Origin: Bradyrhizobium sp. 190
GTDB taxonomy: Bacteria; Pseudomonadota; Alphaproteobacteria; Rhizobiales; Xanthobacteraceae
Assembly (NCBI RefSeq): GCF_023073415.1
Contig: NZ_JADPJL010000008.1
Span: 992,001 to 1,056,000, forward strand
Length of the DNA: 64,000 bases
Direction of reading: 5' to 3'
Shown: positions 27,645 to 36,555 of the stretch, one piece after another
How positions within the stretch are numbered: position 1 is the first letter of the stretch
Layout of the letters: every line of letters starts with the position of its first letter
Made by a program: the position numbers and the translations under genes
The notes under the pieces: generated by a model
What the model saw: the letters and a program-made list of their open reading frames with translations, nothing else
Databases searched by the model: none
What the model was told of the DNA's origin: nothing

Positions 27645-27688
27645 ACTGGCCCTCGTTCAAGATTTGCGTTTCGACGCGACTTCACGCC

Positions 27689-28126
27689 TTATGTCGAGCG
27701 GAAGCCTCGCTTCGCCGCCTGCGCCACCGCCTTGGATTTGACCGTGGCGGCGTCCTGGCCTGCGGTGGGACCATCGACGAGATTGTTGAAGCCATAGACG
27801 GCGCGTTTGCCGCCGTAGGGAACGAGTTGAACCTCGCGTTCGTCACCGGGCTCGAACCGCGTTGCCGTCGATGACGGAATGTTCAGGCGCAGCCCGAAGG
27901 CCGCTGCGCGATCGAATTCCAGCGCACGATTGACTTCGAAAAAATGGAAGTGCGATCCGACCTGTATCGGGCGGTCGCCCGCATTGCGCACCCTAAGCGT
28001 TGTCACCGGACGATCAGCATCGAATGTGACCGCCGCTGAACTGCACACGTAGCCGCCGACCGGCACGTCCTCTGTCGCCGGGTCGACATTTGCGGCAACA
28101 GCGGGGCCTACTTTTGGTCCAGCCAT
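27689..28126 (-). CDS. ureB: Urease beta subunit UreB
   Basis: A 145-residue beta subunit with the family core [25 protein letters not shown] segment ([20 protein letters not shown]), [20 protein letters not shown] and [13 protein letters not shown]. It has an N-terminal extension of about 20 residues before the usual [10 protein letters not shown] start and an Ala/Lys-rich C-terminal tail. It lies 20 bases after ureA and 44 before ureC. Confidence 0.96.
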   Translation of the reverse strand: MAGPKVGPAVAANVDPATEDVPVGGYVCSSAAVTFDADRPVTTLRVRNAGDRPIQVGSHFHFFEVNRALEFDRAAAFGLRLNIPSSTATRFEPGDEREVQLVPYGGKRAVYGFNNLVDGPTAGQDAATVKSKAVAQAAKRGFRST

Positions 28127-28146
28127 GTTAGCCTCCTGTCAGGCGC

Positions 28147-28449
28147 TCACTGGATTGGCGTGTGCACCGTCACCAGGCGGCTGCCGTCGGTGAACACCGC
28201 CTCGATCTGCACCATTGGAATAAGATCGGCGACGCCATCCATCACATCAGCCTTGGTTAGGGCGGTACGCGCCTCCTTGGTTACGTCTTCGATTGTTTTC
28301 CCGGCACGTGCGCCATCAAGGGCTACCGATGAGATGACGGCGACGGCTTCGGGATAATTGAGCTTGAGGCCCTTGGCTCTTCGCTTCAACGCGACATCTG
28401 CCATCATGTAGACGAGCAGCTTGTCGAACTCTCGCGGAGTGAGCTGCAT
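28147..28449 (-). CDS. ureA: Urease gamma subunit UreA
   Basis: A 100-residue gamma subunit beginning [20 protein letters not shown], with [16 protein letters not shown] and the C-terminal [20 protein letters not shown], all family landmarks at full length. It is first in the operon ureABCEFGD-transporter. GGAGGATTGC precedes the ATG. The operon promoter should lie in 28450-28723, shared with the divergent nickel permease. Confidence 0.97.
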   Translation of the reverse strand: MQLTPREFDKLLVYMMADVALKRRAKGLKLNYPEAVAVISSVALDGARAGKTIEDVTKEARTALTKADVMDGVADLIPMVQIEAVFTDGSRLVTVHTPIQ

Positions 28450-28521
28450 GCAATCCTCCGGGCCCTGCCAGGCTTGCTTTACCTAGGGAAAAGCAGGGGC
28501 ACGATTGAGCTATGGCTGTCG

Positions 28522-28533
28522 GTTCCATGGAAC
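28522..28533. promoter_or_regulatory. 12-bp perfect palindrome in urease/nickel permease divergent region
   Basis: GTTCCATGGAAC, centred about 78 bases upstream of the ureA ATG in the shared 274-bp divergent region. Its position suits an operator for a regulator of urease or nickel uptake. It does not match NikR or Nur sites I recall. A chance palindrome is possible. Confidence 0.25.
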
Positions 28534-28723
28534 GGTCATCAGAACCTCCGTGCAACGACAGCTAGCCGACATTAGGTGGACCACAACTAGACGTGTCAAT
28601 CAGGGTTCTCCCCAGCCTTCTACCGGAATCGCCCTGATGGACTAGCCGTTGCGGGCGGACGCATCTTCTTGGGCTATCGGCGCGAAAGTGCCTTGGCTTC
28701 GATGCCATCTTGAAACATGCGCA

Positions 28724-29560
28724 ATGACCGAAGCCGCCCTGAACGTCGTGTCCTTCCTGTTTCTCGGCTTCTTCCTCGGGATGCGGCATGCGACCGACGC
28801 CGACCATGTGGTCGCCATTGCGACGATCGTCAGTCGCGAGCGCAGCGTATGGGGCTCGGCATTGATCGGCGCCGCCTGGGGCGTCGGGCACACCGTCACG
28901 GTCATGGCGGTCGGCGCGGCGATCATCGTGTTCGGGGTCGTCATTCCGCCGCGGCTCGGCATGTCGATGGAGTTTGCCGTCGGCATCATGCTCGTCCTGC
29001 TCGGCGTTCTCACCTTGACAGGCATGGCCCGCGCGGGCGGCGCGGCCCATGCGCATGCGGGCGCTCCCGGCGTACATGAGCTCGACGTCCACGATCACGT
29101 CCATGCGCACGGCGACTACTTGCACCGGCACCCGCACGGTCACGGCCCCGGCGCGCACGGGCACGCCGAAGAGCAGACGCCGCTGGCGCGGCTCGATCGC
29201 AGTGGGCTCGGCCGGATCGCGCTCTATGACTGGCTACGACCCTTCGTGGTCGGCCTCGTGCACGGCCTGGCAGGGTCGGCCGCCGTCGCACTGATGATCC
29301 TGTCTATCATCCGCGAACCAATGGCCGCGCTCGGGTATCTACTGCTGTTCGGGCTCGGGACTATCGTCGGAATGATGCTAATCACGCTGATCCTGTCGGC
29401 GCCGTTTACGTTCACGGCTGTCAATCTGCCGAAATTCAATTGGCGGCTCCGCGTGGCATCGGGCTTGGTCAGCTTCTCCTTCGGGGCGGTCCTGATCTAC
29501 GGCATCGGTTTTGCCGAGGGCGGCCTGTTCACCGACGCGCCGATCTGGGAACCTCATTGA
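28724..29560 (+). CDS. Nickel/cobalt permease (NiCoT/UreH-like)
   Basis: A 278-residue membrane protein. Helix II carries the metal-selectivity motif GMRHATDADHVVAIATIV (HX4DH type) and a GAAWGVGHTVTV second motif. A cytoplasmic loop of about 40 residues is very His-rich (HAHAGAPG, HDHVHAHGDYLHRHPHGHGP), followed by FVVGLVHGLAGSAAVALMIL. It fits a high-affinity nickel importer supplying urease, and its promoter region faces the ureA promoter. ATG 28724 is taken as the start because the helix begins right after it. Confidence 0.88.
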   Translation: MTEAALNVVSFLFLGFFLGMRHATDADHVVAIATIVSRERSVWGSALIGAAWGVGHTVTVMAVGAAIIVFGVVIPPRLGMSMEFAVGIMLVLLGVLTLTGMARAGGAAHAHAGAPGVHELDVHDHVHAHGDYLHRHPHGHGPGAHGHAEEQTPLARLDRSGLGRIALYDWLRPFVVGLVHGLAGSAAVALMILSIIREPMAALGYLLLFGLGTIVGMMLITLILSAPFTFTAVNLPKFNWRLRVASGLVSFSFGAVLIYGIGFAEGGLFTDAPIWEPH

Positions 29561-29895
29561 CCCCCTGCACATCGCTGCCGCATCTGGCACCGACAGAGAA
29601 TACGGGCGGAAGCATTTGTCTTTCAGGGTAATTCTTTGTCTCAACTAAGGTGATCATCTGATGTCGCGCGGTGCGGCAGTAGTGCAGTTTCGCTGAAACA
29701 TCGTCGGTGCGGCGTGCGGACACGCGTGCAGGTCTACGACTGCGATCCATTTCTCGTTGGCAAGAACGCCGACCATCGCGCAGTAGCTGAGCGACTGACT
29801 AGTCTCAGTTGCATCGCCGGTGCAAGTCGGCGGAGTTGGAACATGTTGGAGGGCGGGATAGCCACAGACGGGCAGATGCCGCAATTGTATTGCTC
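29561..29895. other. Intergenic, no gene recognised
   Basis: A 335-bp gap between the nickel permease and a membrane protein. A minus-strand frame at 29654-29884 is open for 76 codons but lacks a ribosome site and family resemblance. Confidence 0.4.
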
Positions 29896-30525
29896 ATGAC
29901 TGAACTTCATGCGTCGTTAGGTCACAATACCGAGGATCATAGCGCAAGCAAGATCAGCCTTGTTCGCCGCCAGCTGCCATTCCTCGCCATACTCGCGCTG
30001 GCAATCGGAGGTGTGGCCTATACCAACATTTCGCAGCGGCCTCTCGTCGGTTACTGGGAGTTTCTGGCCATCGTGATGGGCCTCGTATGCGTCATTACCC
30101 AATGGTCGGAGCTCGAGGACAAGCAAGCTCGCTTTCGACTGATGTGGACTCAGGCGCTGCATTGGCTGGCTGTTCTGGTGACGATGAACATCATGCTGTT
30201 TTCCGGCGTGCAGCAGGTGCTGCCTACGCTGGCCACCGGTCTCGTCCTTCTCATATTGCTGGCGCTAGGTACGTTCCTCGCCGGTGTTCACCTGCGGTCG
30301 CTTCAAATCGGGTTTCTCGGCCTTGCATTGGCGCTGGCGGTTCCGGCGATCTCGTGGGTCAAGCAATCCGCATTGTTTCTGATTCTGGCAGTGGTGTTCC
30401 TTGTCGGGCTCGCCATGGCCTTCTGGTCCTATTGGGGCGATACGCATCCCGTGGACTCCGAGCGCACGACGGCCGCATTTCCTGAACAGTCAAAGGCCAC
30501 GACGGAAGGGAGCCACAATGATTAA
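29896..30525 (+). CDS. Polytopic inner-membrane protein, unknown
   Basis: A 209-residue protein with about six hydrophobic segments (LPFLAILALAIGGVAY, YWEFLAIVMGLVCVI, LHWLAVLVTMNIMLF, LATGLVLLILLALGTFLAG, IGFLGLALALAVPAI, ALFLILAVVFLVGLAMAF) and hydrophilic ends. The ATG at 29896 is the first before the membrane region. The next gene, a Bax-inhibitor-1 protein, begins 93 bases later on the same strand. No family assigned. Confidence 0.7.
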   Translation: MTELHASLGHNTEDHSASKISLVRRQLPFLAILALAIGGVAYTNISQRPLVGYWEFLAIVMGLVCVITQWSELEDKQARFRLMWTQALHWLAVLVTMNIMLFSGVQQVLPTLATGLVLLILLALGTFLAGVHLRSLQIGFLGLALALAVPAISWVKQSALFLILAVVFLVGLAMAFWSYWGDTHPVDSERTTAAFPEQSKATTEGSHND

Positions 30526-30618
30526 GGGCGAGAAATCCAACTGATCGGTAGATCAGGCTTATGGGCTTCGGTGAGAAGCGCCCCGGCGGGTCGTCGGGGA
30601 TCAGGGAGGAACAAGACC

Positions 30619-31332
30619 ATGTCGGATTACGATCGAAATGTAGCCGCTCCCGGTCTTCCCGCCGACGGCACCATCGCGATAGACGCCGGCCTGCGCGCTT
30701 ACATGCTGCGCGTGTACAACTACATGGCTGCGGGCGTTGGCCTCACCGGCGTTGTCGCGTTTTTTACCTATCAGTTCACCGGCCCTGAATTACTTCAGAG
30801 TCCGCTGATGTGGGTGTTCATACTGGCGCCGCTGGGGCTGGTGTTTTTTATCAGCGCCCGGATCAACAAATTGTCAGTGGAAGCTGCGCGAGCATTGTTC
30901 TTCCTCTATGCGGCCCTGGTCGGGATTTCATTGTCGACCATTTTTCACATCTACACGCAGTCCTCGATCACGCGGGTGTTCTTTATCTCGGCAGCAGCCT
31001 TCGGTGCGCTCAGCATCTGGGGTTACACCACCCAGCGAAACCTGTCGGGATTCGGAACTTTTCTGTTCATGGGTCTGATCGGCATCATTATCGCGAGCCT
31101 GGTCAATCTGTTCCTGAGATCGAGCGGGCTGGACTGGATGATTTCCATCATCGGCGTCGGCGTCTTTGCGGGCCTCACGGCCTACGATACCCAGCGCATC
31201 AAGGGTATGTACGATCGCGGCGATGACGCCACTTCGGCGGGCCGCAAGGCCGTGATGGGCGCGCTTTCGCTCTATCTCAACTTCATCAACCTTTTCATGA
31301 TGCTGCTGCGTCTGATGGGAGGGCGGCGCTAA
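30619..31332 (+). CDS. Bax inhibitor-1 / YccA family membrane protein
   Basis: A 237-residue protein with seven membrane segments of the BI-1 (UPF0005) type. These include YNYMAAGVGLTGVVAFFTYQ, ALFFLYAALVGISLSTIF, FISAAAFGALSIWGYTTQRN and the late GVFAGLTAYDTQRIK with the conserved Asp used as pH sensor in the bacterial homologue BsYetJ. BI-1 proteins are pH-sensitive calcium leaks, which would fit an island concerned with pH. GGGAGGA precedes the ATG at 30619. Confidence 0.9.
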   Translation: MSDYDRNVAAPGLPADGTIAIDAGLRAYMLRVYNYMAAGVGLTGVVAFFTYQFTGPELLQSPLMWVFILAPLGLVFFISARINKLSVEAARALFFLYAALVGISLSTIFHIYTQSSITRVFFISAAAFGALSIWGYTTQRNLSGFGTFLFMGLIGIIIASLVNLFLRSSGLDWMISIIGVGVFAGLTAYDTQRIKGMYDRGDDATSAGRKAVMGALSLYLNFINLFMMLLRLMGGRR

Positions 31333-31413
31333 AGCATGCCGTTTCAGAAGCGCGGAGCGAATGGAGAAGGGGAGGGCAATGGGGATTAATGAAAACAGGG
31401 AAGGAGAAATCCT

Positions 31414-32118
31414 ATGTGCGATTCTTGTTTGCAAGCAGATCCCAGCCGTCGGTCGCTGTTGCTGGGGGGCGCTGCACTCGCAACGATTCCTCTCGTCGGG
31501 CGTGTCGCTCGAGCTCAGCCCGTGTCGGCGGCCGACACGCCAGATGCAGCGTTGAAACTAGTGACCGAGGGCAATGAGCGCTATGTGGCGAACCAGCCGC
31601 GCGAGAGGGATTTCTCTGCTGGACGCGCGAGCCGCGCAGTTGGTCAGGCTCCCTTTGCAGCAATTTTAAGCTGCGCAGATTCTCGGATCGCACCCGAGCT
31701 GGCATTTGATCAAGGACCAGGAGATCTGTTTGTCGTTCGCGTTGCAGGAAATTTCGTAACGACCGAGGGTCTCGCGAGTTTGGAGTTTGGCGCTGCAGTG
31801 CTTGGCACCAAGTTGATTATGGTGCTCGGCCACAGCAGTTGTGGCGCGGTCAATGCCACCGTAGCGGCACTTCAGAAAGGCAACGATTTGCCCGGGCATA
31901 TCGCGGATCTGGTGCGGGCCATGAAGCCGGGTATTGAAGAGGAAATGAAGAAAGCCGGGCCGGATCTTGAGCAGCGCGCGGTTGTCGCGAATGTACGCCA
32001 TAATGTGAAGCGGCTGGAACAGGCAACCCCGATTCTGGCGGAGATGGTGGCCAAGAAGAAGCTTCGCGTGGTCGGTGGAGTATATGATCTTACCACAGGG
32101 AAAGTTGCCTTGGTCTAG
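31414..32118 (+). CDS. Exported beta-class carbonic anhydrase
   Basis: A 234-residue zinc enzyme interconverting CO2 and bicarbonate. Zinc ligands are Cys87 (SCADSR), His140 and Cys143 (GHSSCGAV), with the Asp89-Arg91 dyad. Residues 11-34 form a twin-arginine-type signal (SRRSLLLGGAALATIPLVGR, then ARAQ), so it is probably periplasmic, which is unusual for a beta-class enzyme. Being exported next to urease, it could convert CO2 released by urea hydrolysis to bicarbonate outside the cytoplasm. GGAG precedes the ATG. Confidence 0.92.
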   Translation: MCDSCLQADPSRRSLLLGGAALATIPLVGRVARAQPVSAADTPDAALKLVTEGNERYVANQPRERDFSAGRASRAVGQAPFAAILSCADSRIAPELAFDQGPGDLFVVRVAGNFVTTEGLASLEFGAAVLGTKLIMVLGHSSCGAVNATVAALQKGNDLPGHIADLVRAMKPGIEEEMKKAGPDLEQRAVVANVRHNVKRLEQATPILAEMVAKKKLRVVGGVYDLTTGKVALV

Positions 32119-32195
32119 TCGAATAACGCCGATAAACATTCCACCCTCAATCTGGGTGCTCTCTGGTAACAGGCCTGATGCATGCGCCGCGGCAT

Positions 32196-32669
32196 TCATC
32201 GAAGGGTGAGACGCGCTACGCCCAACGCCAAATTAACGCCGATCTGGCCTTCGACCGACAACGGCTGCAACATTATCGTGCGGCGGGATCCGCCGATCAG
32301 CACCTTGGCGCCCAGACCCAGGCCTACGGCAACGTTGCCGCTGGCACCTACGTAACTTCCTCTTAGCGTGCCTCGGCCGATCTGGCTGTTTCGTGCAAAG
32401 ACAGCCCAGAACAATGTTCCCCCTCTTGTCACGCCGATATCGACGCCAAGGCGCCTGATCGTGCCTGTGTAGACGTACTGCTGTCCCGCTGCGCTCGCAA
32501 CGAAAACACATCGCATATCCTGCCGCGAGCCAAGGACCAGTCCGACCCTCGGACCGGTGTTGCATGTCAGCCCGCCGATTCGAAAAGGCGGCCGGGCTTG
32601 CGCGGTTGCCGCGCCGAAAAGAACGGCCAGGAATGCACATGCGATCGCCCGCAGGCGAATTCTGGACAT
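32196..32669 (-). CDS. DUF992 exported protein
   Basis: A 157-residue protein with a signal peptide (IACAFLAVLFGAATAQA) and the DUF992 features RIGGLTCNTGPRVGLVLGS, DMRCVFVASAAGQQYVYTG, TRGGTLFWAVFA and a Gly/Ala-rich beta part. DUF992 proteins are small periplasmic proteins of alphaproteobacteria with unknown role. The ATG at 32669 directly precedes the signal; the open frame upstream to 32900 looks non-coding. Confidence 0.85.
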   Translation of the reverse strand: MSRIRLRAIACAFLAVLFGAATAQARPPFRIGGLTCNTGPRVGLVLGSRQDMRCVFVASAAGQQYVYTGTIRRLGVDIGVTRGGTLFWAVFARNSQIGRGTLRGSYVGASGNVAVGLGLGAKVLIGGSRRTIMLQPLSVEGQIGVNLALGVARLTLR

Positions 32670-33018
32670 TGCCGCCGCTGCCAACGAACCCGGACGACTG
32701 ATTGCGGAGATGAATTGGAAAGTGAAACCGCGCGCCCTGTGCCGCTGTCGTCCGCAATCAATCCGCATGATGGTGTACTCACGGGAACCGCAATCAGGAA
32801 CTGCCGAAAGGCGACCTGCCATATGATGCCGATGTCTTGCGCGCGAGGTGATAGGAAAAAACCCTGACCCGTCCAGATGAATCCCCCGATTGATCGACAA
32901 GCTGAGTTGAATTTAGATGAGCGTAGGTTTGCGGTGCAAAGGGCCAGGCGACTTCACCTGACAAGTGTTGTGGCTTCTGCAGCGTTTGAAAAAAACCTTC
33001 GAACGAAGGAGAAAACTC
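32670..33018. other. Divergent promoter region, no gene recognised
   Basis: A 349-bp region between the DUF992 gene (minus) and the Arg-rich protein gene (plus), with only short frames. It should hold both promoters. Confidence 0.4.
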
Positions 33019-33297
33019 ATGGTTGCAATGAGTCGCCGCGCGATGCTCACGAATGTTCTGCCTGGTGCCGTCGTCGTTATGGCCGGCGTCGGAACGATCG
33101 GTTGGGCTGTCGCGCCGGAAGGCGCGGATGCTATGCCATTGGCCACCGCCAAGGGAAATCACGTCAAGGTCGATGACCTGGCAGTGAAGGCCCAGGTAGT
33201 CGTTGTTAATCCGAGCCGTCGTCGCGGTCGCCGTCGCCGGCGTTGGGTTTGCTGGTGGCACAGGGGACGTCGCCGCTGCGGCTGGCGGTGGGTGTAG
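33019..33297 (+). CDS. Small exported protein with Arg/Trp-rich protamine-like tail
   Basis: A 92-residue protein: twin-arginine-like start (MSRRAMLTNVLPG), hydrophobic segment, short linker, then a C-terminus made almost only of Arg, Trp, Gly and Cys (SRRRGRRRRRWVCWWHRG and more). AAGGAG lies before the ATG at 33019. Related small proteins with RRWRRRRW tails recur in Bradyrhizobium (recalled). Nucleic-acid or membrane binding is possible from charge alone. Confidence 0.6.
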   Translation: MVAMSRRAMLTNVLPGAVVVMAGVGTIGWAVAPEGADAMPLATAKGNHVKVDDLAVKAQVVVVNPSRRRGRRRRRWVCWWHRGRRRCGWRWV

Positions 33298-33394
33298 TCG
33301 CCTTCTTCCTCGTGGTAGTTTCCGTCATGTCGCTTGGCACGAACGCCGGCAGGGTAGCGAAGCGGGCGCGCAGCGGCGATTCTGCGCGCCATTT

Positions 33395-35026
33395 CTACCG
33401 CGTGAACACCGCTGCACCTAGCGCGATGGTCAGTATGAGCAACGAAACGCTGGCAGTCGGCCACTGACGAAGAGCGCTGTCCATTCGCTCGAGCGCCTTG
33501 CCCGACGTGACAGCCATCTGCATTCCGCTATCCAGCGCCACAATGATGTCTCCCTTGGGAATGCGTGGCAACGAACGCCACCAACGCCACAGCGCAATTG
33601 CCAGTACGGCACCCAGCAGAACTGGCCAAAGCGCTTTCCATAGCACTGCGAGAGAAAGCGGGTCAGGCAGCGTTCCGCTCGGGACCGTCAGGTACAGCGT
33701 CCACGGCACGACGAGCGAAACCACGGCGGTCGCCAGCCACGGCCAGACTAGTCCTGCGGCTGCTGTCGCTTGCGGGTCTTGCGATGCCGACTTCGCAAGG
33801 CTGCGCAAGAACTGTAACATCAGCAGCGTTGTGCCAACCGCAGACAGCGTTGCAATCGTGCTGGCGGGGCCGTCTCCCAGTAGCTCGTCGGCAACGAATT
33901 TCGCCAATGCGCCGCCCGTCAGCGGGAGTCCACCGAGGCCCACCGCAATGATCGCCACGGGCAGCAGCATCGGCCATAGGCGTTGGCTGCCGGTCGCGGC
34001 GATCACGCCCACTGACAGGAACAGCGCGCCTTTCACCAGGACATGGTGCGCGGCGTAGAAGGCCGCCGCCAGTGCAGCGCGGCCATCCCCTGCGAGCATT
34101 CCCATGCCAATGACCGCGATGATGAATCCCATCTGGCTCACGCTTGAATACGCCAACACTCCCCTGGGGTTTCGTTGCGTGATTCCAATCACGACGCCGT
34201 AGAGCGCGGCAAAAAGTCCGGCGGCTGCGAGTGCCGTGCCCCAATCGGGCAGCGCGGTTTCGAGGGGTAAAAACCGGATCATTCCAAGGATGCTTGCCTT
34301 GACGACCGCACCGCTCAGCACGGCAGAAGCTGGCGTCGGCGCCGCTGAATATGCCAGTGGCATCCAGAAGTGAAATGGCACGAGGCCCGCCTTCATGCCG
34401 AGGCCAGCTATCAACAGGGCAAGTATCAGGTCGCGCTGAGGCGATATCGGCAGCACTGCCGCGGCGTCGCGAATCAACAGGCTATCCCCCGGGATTTGCG
34501 CGGCCAGCAGCACAAAGGCCATTAGCAGGAGGGCTTCGGCCAGCAGGGCGAGCCCGATATAGACCGCGCCGGCGCGCCATGCGCTGGGCGTTTCGTGGTG
34601 GATGACGAGGCCGCAGGCTCCGAGCGTGAGCAGCGCGAGAAGAAAATAGAAGCCCACCATGTCGGCGGCCAGAAATACGCCGAGGCAGCCAGTGAGCGTC
34701 GTCAACCAGCACACCACGAATCGCCCTCGGTTGGGTCGGCCCTGCAGATACTGCGAAGCGTAAGCACCTGATGCGATCCACAACAGCGCCGCAACGCCCA
34801 GCAGCATGGCTCCTGGACGATCCAGGGCGAAGGTCAAATGGAGGCGTGTCGAACCAATTGCGAACGAGGAATCTGAGGCGACAAGCAACACCGCGGCCAG
34901 CGCCGGGATCGGGGCGAACGCCAGCAGTGAAGGCATCCGGTTCAGCGCCCGCGGCCAGAGGCAGGCGAGGAGCATGCCGAGCGGCACGACGAAGGCGCTG
35001 GCCAGCAATGTACTTTCCCCAATCAT
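33395..35026 (-). CDS. Mrp antiporter NuoL/M-like subunit (second MrpD-like)
   Basis: A 543-residue proton-translocating subunit of the Nqo12-14 family: GLGMKAGLVPFHFWMPLAYS with the conserved lysine, SGAVVKASILGMIRF, GVLAYSSVSQMGFI and FYAAHHVLVKGALFLSVGV. It lies downstream of mrpD with an ATGA overlap and probably replaces the N-terminal antiporter part of MrpA, which is missing. The frame is open upstream to 35305 but overlaps mrpD there, so ATG 35026 is the start. It is the last gene of the operon. Confidence 0.85.
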   Translation of the reverse strand: MIGESTLLASAFVVPLGMLLACLWPRALNRMPSLLAFAPIPALAAVLLVASDSSFAIGSTRLHLTFALDRPGAMLLGVAALLWIASGAYASQYLQGRPNRGRFVVCWLTTLTGCLGVFLAADMVGFYFLLALLTLGACGLVIHHETPSAWRAGAVYIGLALLAEALLLMAFVLLAAQIPGDSLLIRDAAAVLPISPQRDLILALLIAGLGMKAGLVPFHFWMPLAYSAAPTPASAVLSGAVVKASILGMIRFLPLETALPDWGTALAAAGLFAALYGVVIGITQRNPRGVLAYSSVSQMGFIIAVIGMGMLAGDGRAALAAAFYAAHHVLVKGALFLSVGVIAATGSQRLWPMLLPVAIIAVGLGGLPLTGGALAKFVADELLGDGPASTIATLSAVGTTLLMLQFLRSLAKSASQDPQATAAAGLVWPWLATAVVSLVVPWTLYLTVPSGTLPDPLSLAVLWKALWPVLLGAVLAIALWRWWRSLPRIPKGDIIVALDSGMQMAVTSGKALERMDSALRQWPTASVSLLILTIALGAAVFTR

Positions 35027-36555
35027 CGCGGCCCAACCATCATTGAATCCGCGCGGCCAACCTGGAGGATATCGATAGGGCCGAGCGCGACCAGACCCAG
35101 CAACAGCGACGTCAGCGCCAACGTCAGCGCCGCTGCTTCCTGATATCTCGGCACAGCGACGCGGAGCTTGAGAGGCTCGCCCGACGGCGCAACTGCGCTC
35201 GACAGCACGATGAACATATAGCCGCTTGTGAATAGGCCTCCCGCGAGCATCACAATCGCCCACCACCATTGACCGGTCGCGACCGCCGCCTCGAGCAGCA
35301 GCCATTTCGCCAGAAAGCCGCCACTTGGCGGCAACCCGATCAGGGACACTCCACCAAGTGCGAATGCGAAGATCGTCATGGGAATCGCCCGCGCGATCCC
35401 TCCAAGCTCGGCGATGCGATCATGTCCAAGCACCACGTAGATAAGCCCAGCGGCCATGAACATGGCCGCCTTCGCTGTTGCGTGCGATATCGCCTGAAGC
35501 ATGCCGCCGGTCAAAGCGCCGCTGCCCTGGAGCTGCGCCGACGCCGTGTCGAGGGCTAGCGGAAACATCAGGAACAGGTAGCCGATCTGCGCGACCGTCG
35601 AATAGGCGATCAGGAGCTTCAGTCGCTGCTGTCGCAGTGCGACGACGCTGCCGAATACAATTGCCGCCGCCCCCAGCGCGCCGAACAGTTGCGCGCCGAC
35701 TGGACCGAGCAATCCTGGCATGACGTCGAACCAGAGCCGCACGATGATGAAGAACGATCCCTTCACCACCACCGCCGACAGAACCGCGCTGGCGGCCGCC
35801 GGCGCACCGGCATGGGCTGGCGGAAGCCATAGATGCAGTGGAAAGAGAGCGGTCTTGGCGAAGAGTCCGATGGTCGTCAGCGTGGCGGCAACAAGTGTCG
35901 CGGGTTCCGCATGAACCCGGCGGGAGAGCAGGACGATGTCGAGCGTTGCATAGCTGCCGTAGAGCAGGGCCGTTCCGACCAGATAGAGAATCGAGCCGAG
36001 CAGGGCGAAGAGCAGGTATCGCAGCGCGGCCTGCAATGTCTCCGCCCGGCCATCGAGACAGACCAGCGGTACCGCGGCGAAGGTGAGGAGCTCGATCGCG
36101 ACGTATAACGTGAACAGATCTCCGCCCAGGAAGACCATATTCATTGCGCCCCAGATCGCCATCAGCAGGATCCAGAACGCGAACGGTGCGCGGGCTTCGA
36201 CGGATCCGGCGCGCATGCCGAAGTCCGCGTGTGCAAAGATCGCGACCGCGCAGATCACGATGGCCATTGCCACCATCATCGCCGCCGAAAGTCCGTCGGC
36301 GCGCAACGCAATACCGAGCGGGGGCTTCCAATCCCCAACGATGTAGACCAGCCGGTGGCCGCTTTGCCACACGTCGCCGAAAATGATCGTTGCAAGGATG
36401 AAACCGGAGGGCAGCAGGACGGAGGCAATCCTTTCAGCGTACCGCCCCCCGAGGACGAACGACAACAGAACGCCCGCGGCTGGCAATACGATCGCCAGAA
36501 CAAGAAGAGCTCCATCTGTCGTTGTCGCATCGGGCAAGACGTTTGCGTCCGGCAT
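35023..36555 (-). CDS. mrpD: Mrp cation/proton antiporter subunit D
   Basis: A 510-residue NuoM/N-like subunit with about 14 helices: FLGGDLFTLYVAIELLTFAA with the conserved Glu, GLFAKTALFPLHLWLPPAHA with Lys, SAVVVKGSFFIIVRLWF and YSTVAQIGYLFLMF. MrpD is one of the two antiporter modules that drive Na+/H+ exchange in the multi-subunit Mrp complex. Its start overlaps the mrpC stop by one base. Confidence 0.9.
   Translation of the reverse strand: MPDANVLPDATTTDGALLVLAIVLPAAGVLLSFVLGGRYAERIASVLLPSGFILATIIFGDVWQSGHRLVYIVGDWKPPLGIALRADGLSAAMMVAMAIVICAVAIFAHADFGMRAGSVEARAPFAFWILLMAIWGAMNMVFLGGDLFTLYVAIELLTFAAVPLVCLDGRAETLQAALRYLLFALLGSILYLVGTALLYGSYATLDIVLLSRRVHAEPATLVAATLTTIGLFAKTALFPLHLWLPPAHAGAPAAASAVLSAVVVKGSFFIIVRLWFDVMPGLLGPVGAQLFGALGAAAIVFGSVVALRQQRLKLLIAYSTVAQIGYLFLMFPLALDTASAQLQGSGALTGGMLQAISHATAKAAMFMAAGLIYVVLGHDRIAELGGIARAIPMTIFAFALGGVSLIGLPPSGGFLAKWLLLEAAVATGQWWWAIVMLAGGLFTSGYMFIVLSSAVAPSGEPLKLRVAVPRYQEAAALTLALTSLLLGLVALGPIDILQVGRADSMMVGPR

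Noticed and set aside
32965..33018. Upstream extension of the Arg-rich protein
   Set aside because: The ATG at 33019 has AAGGAG at proper spacing; the added residues look non-coding.
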